Source of the DNA: Acanthaster planci
Lineage: Eukaryota; Echinodermata; Asteroidea; Valvatida; Acanthasteridae
Assembly (NCBI RefSeq): GCF_001949145.1
Contig: NW_019091540.1
Span: forward strand, 11,404 to 75,403
Direction: 5' to 3'
DNA length: 64,000 nt
The notes under the pieces were generated by a model that was given only the letters and a program-made list of their open reading frames with translations, ran no database searches and was not told the origin of the DNA. The position numbers and the translations under genes were made by a program. Of the stretch, positions 12,621 through 23,417 are shown in pieces. Position 1 is the stretch's first letter. Every line of letters begins with the position of its first letter.

Positions 12621-12783
12621 TGCTGCTCTATACAGATAGCCAGATGAGATCTACGAGTTTTGGCTTGAAGCGGTTTAAAAAAACTGTAACATATAAGAAT
12701 TGAAATCCTATTTCAATCAAAGTTTGACCTACAAATGAAAATGAATCGCAAAACCATATAAGGCATCTCTACTTGTAAGTAGG

Positions 12784-12810
12784 AAGGTGTGGGTTCGATT
12801 CCCACCATGC
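12784..12810 (+). repeat. Isolated tRNA-like B box (SINE remnant)
   Basis: GTGGGTTCGATTCCCAC is a perfect T-arm/B-box-like hairpin. I could not find a matching acceptor stem or D arm in the ~60 bases upstream, so it is more likely a tRNA-derived repeat fragment than a tRNA gene. Confidence 0.35.
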
Positions 12811-12969
12811 AAGCTTATGATTTTTTCAGACCACACTGAGAATACAGTGAATTTACATGTACACAAAGGTGTAAGGGCAAAAACCTTGTATAAAATTCAT
12901 ATCAACGACACAAAGCCAAATTAATATTACTGAAAAACAACTAGCTCTCAAAATCTCTGGATGAGGACA

Positions 12970-13217
12970 GGGCCCAATTTCAGGGCGCTGCTTACCGCAG
13001 AATTCCATGCTTAGGATCTCCATTCTGCGCTAACCGCGCAAGAAGAAAAATTCTGTGCTTACCCTTCAAGCACAGAATCCTTACGGGATGTATGCATGCG
13101 TACAAGCCAAAATTCCCAGCTAACCCGTGAAATATGTTCGGCGTACGCGCAGAATTTTCTGCTATGGTAAGCACCGGTTTTTTTGCCTGCAGTAAGCAGC
13201 ACCGTGAAATTGGGCCC
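12970..13217. mobile_element. GGGCCC-family MITE, copy 1
   Basis: 248-base element with near-matching termini: left GGGCCCAATTTCAGGGCGCT, right end reverse-complemented GGGCCCAATTTCACGGTGCT, similar over about 30 bases through GCTTACCGCAG/GCTTACTGCAG. The interior has several TGCTTAC/GCGCAGAAT submotifs. No coding capacity. Three more copies lie at 19350, 52562 and 59169. Confidence 0.85.
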
Positions 13218-14033
13218 AGTTCTTGCATTTTTTATACAGAGCCTCAGTGAAACTTTTAAACATCTAAGACACTTTGCAAACATCGTAGCCTAGCCTTACA
13301 AATTTTCTGGCAAGTATTTGAGGACTTTTAACATGTATCACATATCAACAGAAAAAAAACAATAAAAATGTTAGATTCAATAAACGTGACATGTAATGAA
13401 GTCCATGCACGATTAATTCTATCAGGCTTTCTGCTGATCACCTTTTAAAGACAAGTTAATTCTCCATAAGAAATGCCAAAAGTTTATCTAAAAAAAGTCA
13501 AGAATCAAATACAAAATTCCCACCCTTTATTTCTATAATACATTCAGTCAGTTCTCTCCACTTTGAAGAAAACAAAATCAGGGAAACAATGTCAATTTCA
13601 GGGCGTCAAGCATTGTTAAAGTACCACCGCACTTCCAAATTAGAGCTCTGGTTTGGGTCAGAAAAGGAAGAAAAGGTGTTACTTCAGATAAGCAGGTTCT
13701 ATACCACATTTCATGATACGGGAAGAGTTCCATACATGAACGGCGCTAAGTTTTCCCTACAGTGACGAAGCAGCCATCAGAAAGCAATCTACTCCGAGTG
13801 GAACAAAAGCAGGAAGTGGTTTTTTTTGGTACTGCATAGGCACACCATGAGGCACGCAAGTATATGCGCGTTTGACGCGGAGCACGCAGAGTACGCATAA
13901 CTAATTTATTCCGGCATGTATGGTCTTTGCGTACACACAGAACTCATGCGAGAACCTGCTTGTAACCACGTCTTTCTTTCGCCGATTGGGGGTGCACTTC
14001 AGCTTGGGGCGGATAGAGTGGCCTAAAAGGTCA

Positions 14034-14150
14034 CAAATTTAGCAGGGAAAATATGGAAAGATTGACATAGACAACACTTGGAATTTTTCAGACCAATCTC
14101 TCTAGAGGGTTTTGCAGGGTGTCAAGTGATGTCCAGGAATGGATTTCATT
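14034..14150 (-). repeat. Dispersed repeat, TTGACACCCTG family, - copy
   Basis: Reverse complement reads GACATCACTTGACACCCTG, then CAAAACCCTC..., ATTGGTCTGAAAAATTCC, matching the + copies at 21481-21700 and 23868-24030 and another - copy at 47306-47420. Non-coding. Confidence 0.65.
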
Positions 14151-14411
14151 CTCTTACTATTCCGTCATTCCTACATCTCCATCATCCATTACACCACATT
14201 AGCTTTAGATATTGAAAATCAGGAGTTAATCCCGCTTCTCCAGTGATCCAATTAGTTTGATCATTTTAATAACAAGCGACAACCTCCTGAAATTTAAGGA
14301 GTCAACTATCCTTTTCTCCTGACGGATAAAATATGACACACTGCATTTAATGCTGGATGGCTCAGCGAATTTTGACAAGAAACAAACGTTTGGCTTTTGA
14401 AACACTGCAAG

Positions 14412-14417
14412 TTTATT
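14412..14417 (-). terminator. Candidate LNPK poly(A) signal (AATAAA)
   Basis: TTTATT on the + strand is AATAAA on the - strand, about 195 bases past the LNPK stop codon at 14613-14615. Distance and orientation fit a 3' end; other candidates exist further downstream (for example near 13524). Confidence 0.4.
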
Positions 14418-14612
14418 TACACACAGAAAACAATATGATAGTATCTCATACCACATCAAATAGGTAATCAGAAAAAACCAAAAAAGATAGAACATTCGTC
14501 AAACTGCTAGATCACTTAATGTAATAACTTACTGATCTCTGAATAAAGAAGTCTCATATGGGAAAAAAAAATGTACAACTATCAAGTAATGAGTATGCAT
14601 CCAACCTGCCTA

Positions 14613-17600
14613 TCAGCTTGCACTCTGGCCCTGTATTTCCTCCACCTCCAACGGCTCAGCTTCCCCACCATGTGTGTCAGGGGGTGCTGCGGACGGTGTA
14701 TCAGAGGGTGTGTCACCAATTGCATTATCCTGAGCGGTTGCATCATCCTGGGTGCTACCGCCGTCTTGTGCTGTGCCTTCCGTCTGGACGTCTGGTCGAG
14801 GGGTGTTGGACGGTGGGATGGAGGAGGATGAAGCAACGTCAGAATCTGATTGGCTGCCACCTTCACTGGTACTGCCGCGCCGTGGTGTGTTTTCTGCTGT
14901 TGGAACTGACAAAAAGTAAAATACACATTTGTATGTTGACAGGTACATACTTAGAATAAAGCTACTACTCGGACAGTATACGTTTCCATAAATTTCAGAA
15001 ACCTTTCTAAAACATCTCTGACTTTCGGAACAAAAACATTAGAAAATCAAAAGAAACCAGGGAAGGAAAAGGGAAACAAGAGTGTGGGGAAATGGAAACA
15101 TCTCAAGGATAATGCAACTAGTAAAAACTTGGGAAAAAGGAAAAATTGGAAGAATTTTTAAGGAGCGGATAGGATGTGGAGATAAAAGAAATTTGAGGAA
15201 CCTGAGGAAAATCAGAAAAAAAGGTTGCAACTATAGAAAGAAAACTACGCTGGCCGATTGAAGAAGGGCATCTCAAGGATCTCAGACAGGTTTCTTGGAA
15301 GGGAATAGAATACTGAAGGACGGAATACATGAAATGATCACCTCGGCTAGGCGAGCCTTGTCTCTGTGATGGGGAAGCCACAGGAAGCTGAGGTGCCTGG
15401 GGCCGAACTTTCTTGGATGGATTGAACACCCCACAGTAGGCACACTTGAAGGCTGCAACCAGACAGAAATCAGTCATTCTCAAAGCGTAACACGTCAAAA
15501 TCTAACGAGGCATTTCATCTCATATGCAAACTAACTGGGTGTTGTGTATAAATTGACTCTGTTTCAACACAATGAGCAAAACTGAAATGCACACAAAAAA
15601 CTCAACAAAAGCTATTTGTAGTTCATGAGCTGGCCTTGACCCTTCAGGCAGTTCAGACATATACTTTATGGGTGGGGTTGAATTCAGCCATCCAGTTCAT
15701 TTTCATTCCAATAAAAACGGAAGCATCAATTGTTGACGGTGTGGAATAAAGCACCACAAATTATTTTACATTTTTACAGTTGTAAAATTGATATTTTATG
15801 ACTGAAAAAGGTGTGATTACATCTGAAACAAAGTGAGATCTAAAAACCTGTACAAAAAATATGAATCAAACAAAAAGCAAGACAGGAAAGGATACTTGGC
15901 TTACCAAGATATTCAAATTCTTCCTGTAAAGCCATGCCATTGTGTGAATAGCAGTGCCTACAGATCAAGGCATAGCGACTGGACGGGCCGTCTCCTACCA
16001 GGAAATCCACCAGCTTGTCCACTGTGCCCCTCTCCCTGGGTAGGATGGGACGTGGTGGGGCTTGGGGTCCTGAGGGGTGAAAGAATGGGTTAAAACAGGT
16101 TGTTGTCAATGGAGTGGAGGACCACAATTCCTGGGTTGTGAGCTTGGTTGAGCCTATTAGCCCCTGTTTGTCTTCCTCTCTCTGTGGTTAGAAGGTTGCA
16201 GGGTTGATTCAAAGCAGCATGGCCTTGTGCCGTGTTCTGGGGCAGGCCATGTTCCCAAGTTCACCTCTCCAAGTGATTGAAGGGTGGAGGGGTTCGAATC
16301 TGTCAACTGGCCATATGTTCTGTCCTATGGCACACCCCTTCTCTCTACTCGCGTCTCCTCAAACCGGGCATGGGAATGGGTACAAACAGGTGCTTGAGAG
16401 TATCTCGCAACAGACTGGCATCCCGTCCAGGAGGAATAAAGGAAATGCACATATCCTCAGTTCTGTCTGGCTGTGGAGACTGGAAATTCTAAGTGCTAGT
16501 TTGTATGGCCTCAGCTTGTAGCAGACTTCATTTTTACTTACAATCTCTGGAGCAAATGACATCACTTGGAAAATCCTTCCAGGAGTAGGAAATGATGGGA
16601 TAAATTATTACAGTAAGACACTATTCCATCCATACCAACAATTGCATTCAATGCAGAGGAACTTTGAATTGTCTCCAAAATATGTACCCAGACTTCCTGA
16701 TACTCACTCATCATCAACTGCTGTTGTGGTGTCAGCTTTGGTGCCAGTGTGGGTGGGCCTCTCTGCTGGGGTCTCTGTGGGGGTGTGTTGGGGGTTCTGG
16801 CACCTCGGGCTGTCATGGGTCTTTGGCGAAGTTTGGGCACTGCAATATGACCAGAGAATCAATCGTGAAAAATATTTTTCTATCTTCAACCACGGGAGAA
16901 CAGATTCAGTAACGAGTTTAGAGAAACCAATGCTTCACATGTGATCAACTTGGCATCAAAGTAAAGAACACCAATTATCATTTGAGGAACCAGGTTCACT
17001 GAAATACAGGAATGAAATGGAACACTGAGGACCACAGCCCCACATGTTCTTTTGTATTCTTGTATTTAAACAACATATGATATGCAACTGTTGATTGAAC
17101 CTGTCAAGTTTCAATCAATTCAGACAAAGGAATGCGCTGTACTGGGTTAACTATCCATTCCATAATCATGTTTTGGTCCATTTGCAATGTCAAATGGCCG
17201 ACAGAGCAAGCCATCAACCAAAAACCTTCCCCGATCCTCCCTGCATACAAGTAGGTGGAGGATTTCAAAGGACTGGGGCTGTTCAGCAACATTTGTGTGG
17301 CTGATGCCTTGTGATAATGTCTTTGGTCTGGCCTCGCATTGTTGGCACTGAGCCCAAAGGTACCATTCACACTGCTTCAGTATCATGACAGGTATTGCAG
17401 GGGGATTTTGGAAGGACTGACGCAGTGGTTGCCCTCCAAGGAAAACATTCAAGAAATGATGGAGCATTTTGCAGGACTGAAGCTGTGTCCACTTCTTGCC
17501 TAGGGGCAGTTGGAGGATTTTGAACTGATATTATACTTTTGAAAAAAAAAAGGGCCAAGGAGTTAGGATTAAGACTGAATGCAATTTGAACAAATCGCTG

Positions 17601-19932
17601 ATGATATGTATGATGAATTGATGCTCCTGGAGACACAGTGCACCCCAGCTAAGAGCCCTTTGAGAATTATCAAACATACATGAATAGTCCATCATTTACA
17701 GCCATCCCAGACGCAACTGACGACAATGTTGCTGAAAAGCATACTTAGCTTTAAAAGTGGTTCTGGACTACATTCCCTGTGAAATTATTCTTTCAGGTAA
17801 GCTGTCATTTTGAAGAGTGCCATGAAGGAAGGCCAATTCCCATGATGACCCTCAAGTCTTATTTCGGGAAATTGCTGTTAGTAGTTTGCTTGAATTTGAC
17901 AAACCATGACAAATTAAGATCCCGGCATATTTTCTTGGAATGTACAGCATTCACTGAGCTCTAACTTCATCATGCTTGTTGTGAAGCACCTTCCTTTAGA
18001 TTGGGAGTGTCTTTCTTGGCTCAAACAAACATAATGCACAAATGATAGACTTGTACCTTCAAGGTAAGTGTATCCTACCTGGTGGCTGGCCTGGTTTGGG
18101 GACGATTGCTACCACAGGCTGAGGAGGGGGCGGGGAGGAGCTGGGATCAAACCGATCAAGGATCTCCTTGGCTTTCTTGTAACTCTCCTTGTCTTTCACA
18201 TCTTCCAACTGGAAAGCAACGCACAACCATATCAAAATGGAAGCCTTTAGAAACCCGGCAAATCCATTCTTATGGATCTTCATTCAACTCTTTATTTCAG
18301 CTGCCGCTTCTAAACTAAACTTCTACATGTATTTGATGTATAATGCACCGAGTGTATTATAAACATATACATGTACATAGCAATTAGTGCGAAACTTTGG
18401 TTTCTGTCTGTGGGAAGAAAATTGCCCCCTGCCATCCAACATGATTGTTACTGATGTCAGTGAGATCCAAAATTCAAATACATGTACTTAGATTTGTTTT
18501 CATTTGTTTCTTGCTGGGTAATTTATACTACTTACTATTTGCTTCTTTTCGGCTTTTAAGTCCTCCAGGGCCATTTCTGAAAAAAACGACAGTAAACTGT
18601 CAAATAACTTTATTATACAACATTCTCAATATGGGAGAAAAAACAAAATGTTTTTTGGATAAAGCACAGAAGCTATCTCAAACAGATAATGCAACCCCCC
18701 CGATAAAGCCTTCCTCCAGAAACAAAGTAAAGCTTCAATGAGAAATGCTTTACAAAATAAAATCTACCACAACATTTGATGGAAACTACCCTTTCTTCAA
18801 ATTCCCACATCAACCTTCAAACAAAGGAATTTTCTCATACTTAAATTCATAAAAAATGTCACCTTTTAGCTAGGGGACTGTGGGGAATAAAAGCTATTTG
18901 CCTCACGTTTCCCTATGCTGCCAAAGCAATAAAGAGACAGGTCAGTACTACAAAAAGGCAAGGTCATTTGACAACAAAGCATAAAAGCTTGATCATGTTC
19001 TGTTCATGAATCAGTAAACAGCCACACTGATAACAGATAACCTTTAGCACGCTTCATTTGGGGCAAACATTGTTAGCATACCAAACTGACTTCACCAAGC
19101 TGAATGACTTACGGTTTCTTGCTATTCTTTTGACAAAGTACCACTGTAGCGACTTCCTAATGCCAAAGATTCTGCACAACAGAACAAATTGAGAAATGGT
19201 TTGTTAACAGAGCCTTCTGTTGAGGCTTTGAGCAAGTTTTTTCTGTTGCTCAAAATAACACGTATTTACACCTACTAGATTTCTGGGAAACCTTTCCACA
19301 CTAAATGTAACATAGAAATGTTCATCTGATGAACTTCTCCAAGTCAGCAGGGCCCACTTTCACAGCAATGCTGAAAAGTTAGCAGAAAATTTGTGCTTAC
19401 TATATAGCATACAATTTTGCAAACGGTAAGCACCATTTTATGACGGTGTCTGGCATAATTGTGCTAATGATTGCAATTTTTCCTCTAAGTATTATAGTAA
19501 GCCTCTTCCTGTGCTTAGTACTTACTGCTTATGGTCTCCACCAAATACACAGAGCCTCTGTTAGCGTAAAGTTTCTTTGCTTAGCAGTGCCATGAAATTA
19601 GGTTCAGGCATTTTTGCTAGTTATACAAGGGCTTTTGGGGCAATAGATGCTGCTGATATTGGGATGGTTGATGTCAGCTTGATGTCAGTCAGTTGAACTT
19701 ACAGGACTGGGAACAGAAGAAATGGCAGGATCTGTGTTGCCCGCCCCTTCCAGTCCTTGGCCTCATAGTAGAAGTAGAAGAAGAGCGCCATCAGCAGGTA
19801 GACAATGACCGAGTAGAGCAGTAAGGAGCCCATGATTTGCTTCTCCCGCTGCGTGTCCCGCCGCTTCAGGCTCAGCAGGGCCTCCATCTTTTTCTCGATG
19901 GCCTCCAGCTGTTCGATGGTTGACTTCTTGCG
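14613..19932 (-). CDS. LNPK: Lunapark, ER three-way-junction protein (first exon missing)
   Basis: Lunapark is a two-pass ER membrane protein that stabilises three-way tubule junctions. Exons, 5' to 3' on the - strand: 19703-19932, 19113-19171, 18536-18576, 18079-18208, 16708-16839, 15905-16069, 15342-15452, 14613-14905. They join in frame to 386 residues; the family is near 430. In order: an N-terminal coiled coil (STIEQLEAIEKKMEALL), two hydrophobic segments (GSLLLYSVIVYLLMALFFYF; ATQILPFLLFPVLIFGI), a second charged helix ending ILDRFDP, a Pro-rich linker, then the lunapark domain with RPILPRERG, CRHC and, after an intron, CAYC: the four cysteines of the zinc ribbon. NPSKKVRPQAP stands for the vertebrate LNPARK motif. 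The Ser/Asp/Glu-rich tail is poorly conserved. The short start exon (about 10 codons, MGxxxSRW type) must lie upstream of 19932 in phase 0; I could not find it. Confidence 0.94.
16130..16525 (+). mobile_element. tRNA-derived SINE with conserved central domain
   Basis: Lies in an LNPK intron. A degenerate promoter-like part (GGTTAGAAGGTTGCAGGGTTG, B-box-like) is followed by a core with GGGAATGGGTAC and GCAACAGACTGGCATCCCG-TCCAGGAGG, a motif style seen in the conserved centre of SINEs of many marine animals. Both boundaries are approximate. Confidence 0.5.
19350..19606. mobile_element. GGGCCC-family MITE, copy 2 (decayed)
   Basis: Left end GGGCCCACTTTCACAGCAAT; right end reverse-complemented GAACCTAATTTCATGGCACT then GCTAAGCA. 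Interior rich in TGCTTAC/GCTTAGT motifs as in copy 1. Sits between LNPK exons at 19113-19171 and 19703-19932. Confidence 0.7.
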
Positions 19933-21480
19933 CTGTTGCAGGAAAAGGACGAAAGACTCTGCTGTCAATAAAGTAATCAGGGTCAAGAACAAAATGGAGG
20001 AGAGTGGCCTGGGTAACCAGCCAACAGCTGCACATGAAGCGCTCACTAATACATATGAAAATAGTATGTACAGTGTACATGTACACGTATGTATGTACCA
20101 AACAAGAATTGTCACTTTGATGCACAGCATTACAAGTACATTGATTTGAAATGCTTTCTGTTTTTTTATACAATTAATTTGCTCTGCATAAGGTCATCAG
20201 TGGCCACTCAAGGTTAGAGATATAGGAAAAAGAAATGTTCAGGTGGACGAGCATTGAGAGAAAATGACGGGTGTGTCATGTTCAATGCTAAAGAAGCTTT
20301 ATTTATACTGTGCGTGAACTGAGATATGCTGCAGGCCATGGAATGTTCAAGTACTAATGTGACCCCACCATTCACAAACCAGGCTGAAAATTATGGGTTA
20401 TATGTATAACCTGGAAATTGATGTGCACAATAAAAATGAAGACCAAAAAATATACATGTATATACATGTACATAATATCCACAAACACAGCAAATTCCAC
20501 AACTTTCACTGCCTTTAACTACATTTATGGTTCCAAAAATTTCTGTAGAGGAAATTTTTACTTTGGAGGACTCTGAAGTATAAAACTAACCGGCCTGGGA
20601 GAAAAAGTGGTCAAACATCAAAATAATGTGTCATTGGTTTCTCATAGTTCAGTGTTTGGAAGATTCAGTGAATTTCCCCAAAACGGAGAACCCTGCCAAG
20701 GGAATTGAGGGTTACATTTGTTATTTTCCCACATGTCTGTGGAAAATATGTCCATGTACATGTAAACAGCTGGCTGAATGATCAACTGGTAAAGGCACGG
20801 TGGCTGCAATTTGTTTTTTACTAAAAAGCATCAAAAGTGAGTATTGGAATGTTATATTGAGGCCTATTATTACAGTGTTATATGGGCAAGTTGGTATGAC
20901 AATCTGGATCATGTTGAAGATAATGTCGTGATATGAACAGATCTGAAACATGTACAACCTAGTAAAAATTGCACAAGTAATATTGCACCAGTTACAAATA
21001 TTTTAAATTGTGCCACTTTCAAAGATTGGCTGAATAGTGATACTGGCGTGACTTATGGTGCCGGATCAGTGTTGGCTTTAAAAAAAAGTATAAAGGCCAG
21101 CATATTCACCCACGAGAGAAGTAAGAAATTCGACCAGCTGTGTAGTTTTGTATAAAGGTGGTCGAATTCTCCTCCTGGTCGAAAATACCGGTACCCCCAC
21201 TTACCATGCTTAGCCTACCGTACATATACAGTACAGGTGTATATATATGCAACTCGTTCACAGCAAAATACACATACATGTAACTGAGTTGGCCTAATGT
21301 TACAGTTCAAATGTAAAATTAGAACAAACCTTTAAAGGTAATACTCAGGCATGTCTGGCTGTGGGTAGACTTATATTTAATAAAATCCTAACAGACAAGC
21401 TCAAACATAAACAACTAAAAATAGCGATAGACTTCCAGACCACTGTACGTGTATCTGAGTCGATCTGAAGAAAGAGTTCC

Positions 21481-21700
21481 ATATCCGGATGCCACCTGAC
21501 ACCCTGTGCACAAACCCTATGAGACTAGTCTGAAAAATTCAAAGTGTTTTTGAAGTAAACTAGGCCCTAAGCCTACTTCATGTTCTCGATCTTTTCCCTC
21601 CTGCATGTACATTGAACTTTTCTGGACATGTTTTCCTTTCTGATACATGTAGGTCACTGTAGGGAATAATAACTGGTGTCCCCATATGGAAATCTTTCCC
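21481..21700 (+). repeat. Dispersed repeat, TTGACACCCTG family, + copy
   Basis: GATGCCACCTGACACCCTGTGCACAAACCCTATGAGACTAGTCTGAAAAA and, further on, TTGAACTTTTCTGGACATGTTTT and GGTCACTGTAGGGAATAA are shared, in order, with 23868-24030. Non-coding. Confidence 0.75.
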
Positions 21701-21726
21701 AATTGGATATATTTTGAAGAGGTAAA

Positions 21727-22715
21727 TTTCTGTCATGCGCAAAGCGGGTGTTGTGAAGTTAGTTACTTATTCCATGTTTGACGCTTGACATTTGTTGAAC
21801 AAGTAACTGTTTGAATATTCAATACTGAATCAGTAACTCTTTGACATTCAGGATGCACACCACTAAAAGTGATGGAGTGCAAAAGGGACAAAAATAAAAA
21901 CTGTGCAAACTACATTTCAGGGCTTGTTTGACCCCGTAGAACCCCATGCCCCGGGTTGCAAGAAGTCGTCGCTAATTGAGGAGAAGAATGACATCAGATT
22001 CAATGTAATCTCCACGTGGGGCATGGCATTTAAGTATTTTATTTCGATTTGAAAAAAGTATTATGTGATGCATTCACTTTCCCACTCTGGTTTACAAGTG
22101 AAGAACTCTACAGACAAGACTTTTGTCAAAGCCATTTCGACCCTGGAAAACTGCCCTTGCCCTGGTCGAAATAGAGGCAACAGGGTCGCTAAAGTATACA
22201 AACACGACAAAAGCACTTAAAAAAAAGAAGTTTAGAGCCAGGGCGTGGGATAGATATAAATGTTATAACATATTTCAATGGGCTGAAATAGTTTTGATGA
22301 AAACAACAAGTACATGTAGGCCTATACAAAAAAACTAGGCCCTTACTTTGATTTTTCCTCTAACTGAATAATTAAACCGCCGAAAAAATCACCAACATTT
22401 CTGGGCTTGTTTGATCCCGAAAAATTTGTTGCCCTTGGTTTTCTTTGTGGAGTGCGGGAGAGAGTTGTTTGTGCATACATTATTAAATGTCATGTACGGT
22501 TAGGTGCACGTGAAGCATGTGAATGAATGTGCATGGTAGCGGAGTGTGGTCTGGTGGTTTCTTTTTCACTTTTGGTTAGGGATGTGCATCCCGAATGTCA
22601 AACCGTTTATTCAACCATGATTCAACGTTCGAATATCAAACCGTTACACGTTCAACACTGAACGTCGAACGAGTAACTAACTTCACATTGGTGGCTAAGC
22701 CCGCTGTCATTTTTT
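21727..22715. mobile_element. ~990-base element with ~130-base inverted termini
   Basis: The left arm (about 21727-21880: TGAAGTTAGTTACTTATT, TTTGACATTCAGGATGCACA, CTAAAAGTGATGGAGTG) recurs inverted in the right arm (about 22560-22715), whose reverse complement reads TGAAGTTAGTTACTCGTTCG, TTTGACATTCGGGATGCACA, CTAACCAAAAGTGAA. The interior contains a direct pair near 21914 and 22398 (GGGCTTGTTTGA-C/T-CCCG). No transposase open frame. Ends uncertain. Confidence 0.6.
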
Positions 22716-23254
22716 CTTCACAAAATCGTTGCAACGTGGTTAACAGCATGCTGTATTATCTTACCCAAATTCTTGAAATTAAGCTCCCCATTATACTTGC
22801 AGTTTAAAGCATCAGCGTATTAAATATGTTCTCCGACCAAAACCTTGAGGAACGCAATCAAAAGTTTCTCGAAATATATGTATGCAAAAGCATGACAGGA
22901 TTCCTTTCTTTTCACGTCGTTTCCTGTGTGCTGTGTGCTTATCAGCTGGTACGGTACCCGGAAATCTTTGATGGCAAATATGAAATTCGTGACTAAAATT
23001 TTCTCGTGTTTTTCAGCACACTGGCACCAGACTAAAAGAAATAGTCGGGTAGACCGCTGGCAAAGGTTAGTTCTCATATTCTTCATCATTCTGAGACGCC
23101 TGGGTATATTTCGTTTGAAAATATGCGTATTCGATAAGAAAATCCCCCACACTTGCCGTTTGAACGTCTTGCAGATAGGTCCCCATGCATGAATACACTT
23201 AGTCCGGCCAGCCCCATAGTCTTAGCCAGTTCATTTCACGGCTGGATGGTCTTA

Positions 23255-23417
23255 GGCAAACACGTGTCTTGCTCCCAATGAACCGCTTGGGCAAGTACAC
23301 GTAATCCTATTTGCGGATTGGTCAATGAACAGAAATTATAATAATACCCCCGCTGTATTCTAACTGTACATGTGTACTAAAGTAGTAGTTTGCGGGCCAA
23401 TGCGGGAACAAAACACG
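23255..23417. promoter_or_regulatory. Putative bidirectional promoter LNPK/MESD
   Basis: CCAAT-type boxes occur on both strands (CCCAATG at 23274, ATTGGTCAATG at 23313, GGCCAATGCGG at 23396) just before the MESD start at 23418, and LNPK runs the other way. Arrangement fits a shared promoter. The MESD side is well placed; the LNPK side depends on its unseen first exon. Confidence 0.35.

Larger units (their letters stand above)
9917..14611. other. Convergent intergenic region HIBADH-LNPK
   Basis: Contains the HIBADH 3' UTR (end not fixed; an ATTAAA occurs near 11440 but no convincing AATAAA near the stop), the LNPK 3' UTR with a - strand AATAAA at 14412-14417, and repeats: a GGGCCC-ended element at 12970-13217, a piece near 12480-12620 related to one at 59.8 kb, an isolated tRNA-like B box near 12790, and a diverged repeat at 14034-14150. 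Short open frames show no codon pattern or similarity that I recognise. I see no further gene. Confidence 0.6.
19933..23417. other. LNPK 5' region and LNPK-MESD divergent spacer
   Basis: Should contain the missing first exon and 5' UTR of LNPK. I examined several - strand ATG triplets followed by a possible donor (for example near 21951 and 23211), but none encodes a convincing lunapark N-terminus. The region holds TACATGTA-rich DNA, a large inverted-repeat pair (21727-22715), a TTGACACCCTG-family repeat at 21481-21700, and near 23260-23417 a promoter-like stretch. No other coding region seen. Confidence 0.55.

Noticed and set aside
12784-12810. Possible tRNA gene
   Set aside because: Only the T-arm/B box is convincing; no D arm, anticodon stem or acceptor stem found.
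22820-23192. Open frames on both strands near the LNPK/MESD spacer as possible LNPK first exon
   Set aside because: None encodes a lunapark-like MGxxxSRW start with a phase-0 donor; an SRVDRW-like string there is on the wrong strand.
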